NCBI GenBank assembly: GCA_015493425.1
Contig: WGDG01000054.1
Location: forward strand, 1 to 8,672
DNA: 8,672 nucleotides
Direction: 5' to 3'
Source of the DNA: Sulfurovum sp.
GTDB taxonomy: Bacteria; Campylobacterota; Campylobacteria; Campylobacterales; Sulfurovaceae
Numbering within the stretch: the first letter of the stretch is position 1; every line of letters begins with the position of its first letter. The position numbers and the translations under genes were made by a program. Below are positions 5,168-8,672 of this stretch, one piece after another. The notes under the pieces were generated by a model, which searched no databases, was not told where the DNA came from, and worked only from the letters and a program-made list of their open reading frames with translations.

Positions 5168-6143
5168 ACAAATATTGCTGAATCTTAATAAGCATACTGT
5201 AAAGCAGCACTTCCCTCTGTGTCGCAGGCGCTTGTTTCATCTCTATTTCGCTCTCGAGCAGGTGTTCGAATATCTTTAGCAGGGCGGCGGATTTGACACG
5301 CAGGGCAAGCTGCTGTTTGCGCTCACGCACCTGTGGGGGCGGCAGGAAACCGAAAATCTCCTTGAAGTCGGGTGTGCCGTGAATTTTGATGTAGGCATTG
5401 ATGAGGAAAATCTCGTTGATGAAGTACTGTGTCGCACGCAGAATTTCAGACTCGTCATAGCCCAGTTCGAGCAGTTTGGTGATGATGTTGGTGATGGGGC
5501 GCTTGTTGAAAAGCTCTATCAGCAGCTGCTCGATGGCAAGCGGTGCGGTGGAGTAGACGAGGTTGTCGATGTCTTTGCTGGTCACTTTGGTTTGCAAAAT
5601 AGCCAGTTTGTCCAGCTCGTTCATGCACAGCCCCAGATTGTTGTTCAGAAGCTGCATCAGGTGCTGCAGGGCGTAGTGGTCGATGTCCAGTCCTATCTGC
5701 TGTGCCTTGTGCTGGAGCAGGGGGATGCCGTCACGGATGTTGGGCTCGAAAAAGCGTACCCACACACCTCCTTTTTTGTCGGTGTAGCTGCTCTGCAGGC
5801 TCTTGGCGTTTTTGGCATCGCCTGCATAGGCATAGAGGAAGTAGTTGTCGGTATTGCTGTTTGCCAGTGCAATGAGGGTCTCAAGCTCCTTTTTGGGGAT
5901 CTTCTTGTCATGCTTGACGATCAGCAGGTTGGTGCCGCCAAAGAGGGAGCTTTGGGAGAGGTATCCTTTTGCCTGCTCGTAGTTCCACTCGTCAAAATAG
6001 AGTGCCAGGGCTTCCTCTTTGGCATTCAGCTGCGTTTTGTAGCGTTCGATGTAGTGGTCTATCATAAAGTCGTTGTCGCCGAAGAAAAGAACCGCTTTAG
6101 GCAGTCCGGAAGCAAGGCGCTGGTCGAATTCGCGTTGATACAT
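5166..6143 (-). CDS. holA: DNA polymerase III delta subunit (clamp loader)
   Basis: HolA is the clamp-loader subunit that binds and opens the beta sliding clamp during DNA replication. From the preferred ATG the protein has 325 residues, close to the usual size. The N-terminal part has LPKAVLFFGDNDFMIDHYIE, resembling the degenerate P-loop region of delta, which does not hydrolyse ATP. Next comes the family segment SLFGGTNLLIVK. The middle and C-terminal domains are helical (LGLCMNELDKLAIL, ILRATQYFINEIFLINAY), as in the family. The open frame extends to a TTG at 6203, but MYQREF at 6143 resembles the N-termini I recall for related HolA proteins and has GGAG nine bases upstream, so I start there. 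Position between rnr and rpsF matches the H. pylori order and supports the assignment. The stop codon lies at the edge of a heptamer array. Confidence 0.9.
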   Translation of the reverse strand: MYQREFDQRLASGLPKAVLFFGDNDFMIDHYIERYKTQLNAKEEALALYFDEWNYEQAKGYLSQSSLFGGTNLLIVKHDKKIPKKELETLIALANSNTDNYFLYAYAGDAKNAKSLQSSYTDKKGGVWVRFFEPNIRDGIPLLQHKAQQIGLDIDHYALQHLMQLLNNNLGLCMNELDKLAILQTKVTSKDIDNLVYSTAPLAIEQLLIELFNKRPITNIITKLLELGYDESEILRATQYFINEIFLINAYIKIHGTPDFKEIFGFLPPPQVRERKQQLALRVKSAALLKIFEHLLESEIEMKQAPATQREVLLYSMLIKIQQYL

Positions 6144-6212
6144 GTCAAAAATCTCCGATTTTTGAAGTGATGAGTGAAACCGATACTGTTTTGAAGACTT
6201 CAATGATGTTGT

Positions 6213-8180
6213 TCATAGGTCAGTGATCTCTTTTTCGAGCTTTTGTACCAGTTCTGCCATGATGACGGCCTGGGGGATGTTGACTTCGGTGATCATGAGG
6301 CGTATTCTATCGAAAAGCATCAGGTTGTCGCCTTTGAGGTGAACCTCCACCCCTTTGACATCACCAAGGAGTCTCGCTTTGGCACTTTCGCCCGCTTCGA
6401 TGACCTCCGCTTCGAAGAATGCGCCGATCTGTTTTTTCGCCCAGCGCGCAAGCTTGCGGTCTCTGAAATCCCATTCGGCCTTGGTGGCTTCACGTTCGAG
6501 TTCACTGACACGTACGCAGAGCGGATCGATGTTGCGCAGCAGATACTCCGCCTCTTCGGGGTCGTTACGCAGCTGCGTCTTGATGAGACGGTGCAAAATG
6601 AGGTCGGCATACCGTCTGATGGGGGAGGTGAAGTGGCTGTAGTGTGAAAAGCCAAGACCGAAGTGGCCGACGTTGTGAGAGGAGTAGCTTGCCTGACGCA
6701 GAGATTTGATGATCATCGCATCGACTTCGGCCTCCAGCCCCATTTTTTTGGCTTCCGCCTGAATGGCACGGATGAGGTCCGGGCTCTCTTCATACTCTTC
6801 GACGTAAAGCCCAATGGCGGCAAGTTCGGTCAGCAGCGCCTCTATTTTGCTCAACTGCGGCGGCTCGTGAATACGGAAAATGCTGTCGCCGTCACCGTTG
6901 AAGCGTTTGGCAGCAGCCTGGTTGGCCAGTAGCATACACTCTTCGATGAGCGAGTGTGAGGGGGTGCCTGTTTCGATGTCGGTGCTGACCAGTTCCTGGT
7001 TGTCGTCTATGGTGAGTTTGATCTCTTCGCTTCTAAAGTCAAAGCCGTGTCTGAGGCGTGCTTTTCGCAGTCTGACGGTTACTTTCTGCAGCGGCAGCAG
7101 CCAGTGCAGAATACGCTGTATCGTCTCGTTCTCTCCGTCGTATCCGTTGGCAAGAATGCCGTCGACCGCTTCGTAGTTGAAGCGGTGTTTGGAGTGGATG
7201 ATCGCTTCGAAGAACTCCTCTTTAAGCGGCAGCAGCGTCTGTTTGTCAAGTGTAATCTTTGCGACAAAGGCAAGACGGTCGACTTTGGGTTTGAGCGAAC
7301 AGATGTTTTCGCTCAGCTCCCTTGGCAGCATCGGGAAGGATTTGTGCGGCAGGTAGGTGGTAAAGCCGCGCTTTTTGGCCTCTTTGTCAATTTCGGTGAA
7401 ATAGGGCACATAGTGGCTCACATCGGCGATGGCAACGTAGAGTACATACTTCTCCAGATCGAAATAGATGGCATCGTCGAAATCTTTGGCGGTAACCGGG
7501 TCGATGGTACAGAAATCAAGGTGTGTCAGGTCGATACGCTCTTCATGTTCGGTTTTGTTTACTTCCGATTCTATTTGCACCGCTTCGGTAACACACTCTT
7601 GCGGAAAGTCGTCTGGGCGGTTGAAGAGTGCAAGCGAAATCTTCTCGTCTACTCTTGCATCCCCAAGGTGTCCGAAAACTTCCAACACCTCTTCTGTATC
7701 GACATCGACTTTGAAGACTGTACCGATCTTGAACGCCTTAAGATCCATACCGGGCATTTTGACATGGATGGGTTCACCGGTGCGGATGTCAAGTGTCATA
7801 AAGTTACCCTGTTCGTCGCGGTGAGTGTAGGCAACGGTAAAGAGGTGTGCGCGTTTGATAACGGCAACAACCTTGCCCGACGCGCGTCCGCGTTTTCCGA
7901 TGAAGCGTTTGGCTACGACAATGTCTCCATTTCGTGCATCACCAAGGTAGTCAGGTTCGATGAGCAGGTTCTTTTGCTCTTTGAACTCCGATTCAAGATA
8001 CCCCCGGCCGTCTTTGCCGATGTAAAGTCTGCCTGCACGGTAGAGCGAGGAGAGTTTCCATAGTTTTCCCTCTTTCTCAAGCGCGCCGATGCGGTGCAGC
8101 TCTTCGAGTGCGGGATGATCCTCGAGCTCGATATCGGAGTCGATGAAGCCTTTGGTCAGCTGTACGGCGAAAGCACTCAT
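6213..8180 (-). CDS. rnr: Ribonuclease R (RNB-family 3'-5' exoribonuclease)
   Basis: RNase R degrades structured RNA from the 3' end in the cytoplasm, acting in mRNA turnover and rRNA quality control. The protein has 655 residues. N-terminal cold-shock/OB-like segments cover about residues 45-170. The catalytic RNB domain starts near 215 with IDPVTAKDFDDAIY (226-239). D227, D233, D235 and D236 correspond to the four metal-binding aspartates. The RNB signature HFTSPIRRYADLILHR is at 516-531. The C-terminal S1-like part (about 585-640) is short and degenerate. This resembles Helicobacter RNase R (about 640 residues), whereas the E. coli enzyme is over 800 residues. AAAGG precedes the ATG by nine bases. 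holA follows on the same strand, so the two are probably co-transcribed. Confidence 0.95.
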   Translation of the reverse strand: MSAFAVQLTKGFIDSDIELEDHPALEELHRIGALEKEGKLWKLSSLYRAGRLYIGKDGRGYLESEFKEQKNLLIEPDYLGDARNGDIVVAKRFIGKRGRASGKVVAVIKRAHLFTVAYTHRDEQGNFMTLDIRTGEPIHVKMPGMDLKAFKIGTVFKVDVDTEEVLEVFGHLGDARVDEKISLALFNRPDDFPQECVTEAVQIESEVNKTEHEERIDLTHLDFCTIDPVTAKDFDDAIYFDLEKYVLYVAIADVSHYVPYFTEIDKEAKKRGFTTYLPHKSFPMLPRELSENICSLKPKVDRLAFVAKITLDKQTLLPLKEEFFEAIIHSKHRFNYEAVDGILANGYDGENETIQRILHWLLPLQKVTVRLRKARLRHGFDFRSEEIKLTIDDNQELVSTDIETGTPSHSLIEECMLLANQAAAKRFNGDGDSIFRIHEPPQLSKIEALLTELAAIGLYVEEYEESPDLIRAIQAEAKKMGLEAEVDAMIIKSLRQASYSSHNVGHFGLGFSHYSHFTSPIRRYADLILHRLIKTQLRNDPEEAEYLLRNIDPLCVRVSELEREATKAEWDFRDRKLARWAKKQIGAFFEAEVIEAGESAKARLLGDVKGVEVHLKGDNLMLFDRIRLMITEVNIPQAVIMAELVQKLEKEITDL

Positions 8181-8245
8181 GCGCTAAAGCCTTTGGTTTT
8201 AGAAGTAAAGCGTTGTAGTGTATTGTTTTTAGTCATTGTGTTCAT
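8177..8245 (-). promoter_or_regulatory. Candidate 22-codon leader ORF overlapping the rnr start
   Basis: On the minus strand an ORF starts ATG at 8245 (MNTMTKNN...) and ends with TGA at 8179-8177. That stop overlaps the rnr ATG in an ATGA arrangement. Its frame differs from rnr. The ATG follows the TATAAT by only seven bases, so the mRNA could begin at or next to it (leaderless). It also contains the rnr Shine-Dalgarno. No homology is recognised, and an ORF this short can arise by chance. Confidence 0.25.
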
Positions 8246-8252
8246 GAGAGCG

Positions 8253-8258
8253 ATTATA
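8253..8258 (-). promoter_or_regulatory. Candidate -10 box (TATAAT) for rnr-holA
   Basis: GCTATAATCGC on the minus strand contains a perfect consensus TATAAT, 73 bases upstream of the rnr ATG. Transcription would start near 8246. No matching -35 hexamer is evident. It lies in the gap between two divergent coding regions, which is where an rnr promoter is expected. Confidence 0.55.
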
Positions 8259-8287
8259 GCATAAGTGCTGTTTGCCTCGTTTGTTTT

Positions 8288-8672
8288 ATGGGTAAGAGGG
8301 TAAAATCAAATCATGCCGATCCCGACTGTACGCAGGCGTGGAACACCCGTTTTGGCCCTACGGCATTTGCGCTTCCCAAACTTGAGTGCTATCACTCTTT
8401 GCACATCAAAGACCTCATTCATGCACTCAATATAGACAAAGAGGTAACGAAGGTTTATCTGAACCTTTTTAAAGATACAACCATTCGTCGTTACATTCTC
8501 AAGAACTTTTTGGAGGAGGTACCGATGATGGGGAAGGAGATCTTTATTCATGATGTACAGAAGATCATTCCCTCACTCAAGGTAGGCGATATTACATTTG
8601 CCGAGGGGTATGGCGGTATGCGGCCTCAGATTATCGATAAGGAGAAACATGAACTGCTGCTTGGTGAGGCGA
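8288..8672 (+). pseudogene. Malate:quinone oxidoreductase-like fragment lacking its N-terminal half
   Basis: From an ATG at 8288 the frame stays open to the window edge. It matches from memory the C-terminal region of Helicobacter-type Mqo, a membrane-associated FAD enzyme passing electrons from malate to quinone. Matching segments, in order, are HADPD, TRFGPTAFALPKLE, IRRYILKNFLEEVP, a DVQKIIPSLKVGD segment, FAEGYGGMRPQIIDK and LLLGEA. The homology starts near 8312 (HADPD). In a full protein about 250 residues with the GxGxxG FAD site would precede it. Here only about 130 bases separate it from rnr, and no Mqo-like sequence is there in any frame, so this is not a simple frameshift. No Shine-Dalgarno precedes the ATG. 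The body has no internal stop, so the truncation may be recent. The 3' end lies outside the window. An assembly join is an alternative. The exact substrate of the original enzyme is uncertain. Confidence 0.7.
8301..8306 (+). promoter_or_regulatory. Possible divergent -10 box (TAAAAT)
   Basis: GGGTAAAATC on the plus strand resembles a Campylobacterota -10 element and would direct transcription into the mqo-like fragment from about 8313. It falls within the predicted N-terminal codons of that fragment. It may be the remnant of an old promoter joined to a truncated gene, or chance. Confidence 0.25.

Noticed and set aside
5379..6170. 263-codon plus-strand open frame antisense to holA
   Set aside because: It is opposite holA, whose identity is supported by motifs and by gene order. 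The antisense translation is Val/Gly/Leu-rich without family signatures and has no convincing ribosome-binding site.
6144..6203. TTG start giving holA 20 extra residues
   Set aside because: The ATG at 6143 has GGAG upstream and gives the N-terminus recalled for related HolA proteins. The extra residues would come from a rare start codon close behind the rnr stop.
7047..8063. 338-codon plus-strand open frame antisense to rnr
   Set aside because: It lies entirely opposite a secure RNase R gene with intact catalytic motifs. The translation has no recognisable domain, and long antisense frames are expected from codon bias in the real gene.
8306..8551. 81-codon minus-strand open frame opposite the Mqo-like fragment
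   Set aside because: The plus-strand frame carries a run of Mqo-like motifs over the same bases, and the minus-strand product has no recognisable features.

Overview
This window looks like a chromosomal segment from a member of the Campylobacterota (Epsilonproteobacteria), most likely a Sulfurovum- or Sulfurimonas-like marine lineage. The main evidence is the minus-strand block read as rnr, holA, rpsF, ssb, rpsR, an order known from Helicobacter pylori. Short-form HisG, a compact CoaX and an Mqo-type fragment resembling the H. pylori enzyme fit the same group. The genus is inferred from recalled protein similarity and was not checked by a search.

Layout. Bases 2-1853 hold a plus-strand group: the 3' part of coaX (pantothenate kinase), hisG (first step of histidine synthesis) and a class I SAM methyltransferase that overlaps hisG by 8 bases. 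A 223-base A/T-rich gap follows. It contains promoter-like hexamers and a dyad just upstream of a 507-residue orphan lipoprotein gene (2077-3600). That gene ends at a GC-rich hairpin (3614-3636). Facing it, the minus-strand replication/translation operon ends at its own hairpin (3745-3763). Between the two terminators lies a 17-base inverted repeat. From 3772 to 8180 the minus strand carries rpsR, ssb, rpsF, a promoter and leader, holA and rnr.

Upstream of rnr and divergent from it, bases 8288-8672 encode the C-terminal part of a malate:quinone oxidoreductase-like protein. The FAD-binding N-terminal half is missing, because the expected DNA is replaced by the short rnr promoter region. This is the clearest anomaly in the window.

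How the genes work together. The S6, SSB and S18 genes form a tight operon with Shine-Dalgarno coupling, probably driven by a promoter near 5066-5071. RNase R and the DNA polymerase III delta subunit lie upstream of it and probably start from the TATAAT at 8253-8258. Other points of note are a heptamer tandem repeat that supplies or abuts the stop codons of two unrelated genes (coaX and holA), a possible leaderless leader ORF ahead of rnr, and the orphan acidic lipoprotein. No CRISPR array, tRNA, rRNA, integrase or insertion sequence was seen. I did not find convincing evidence for a complete new multi-gene system.
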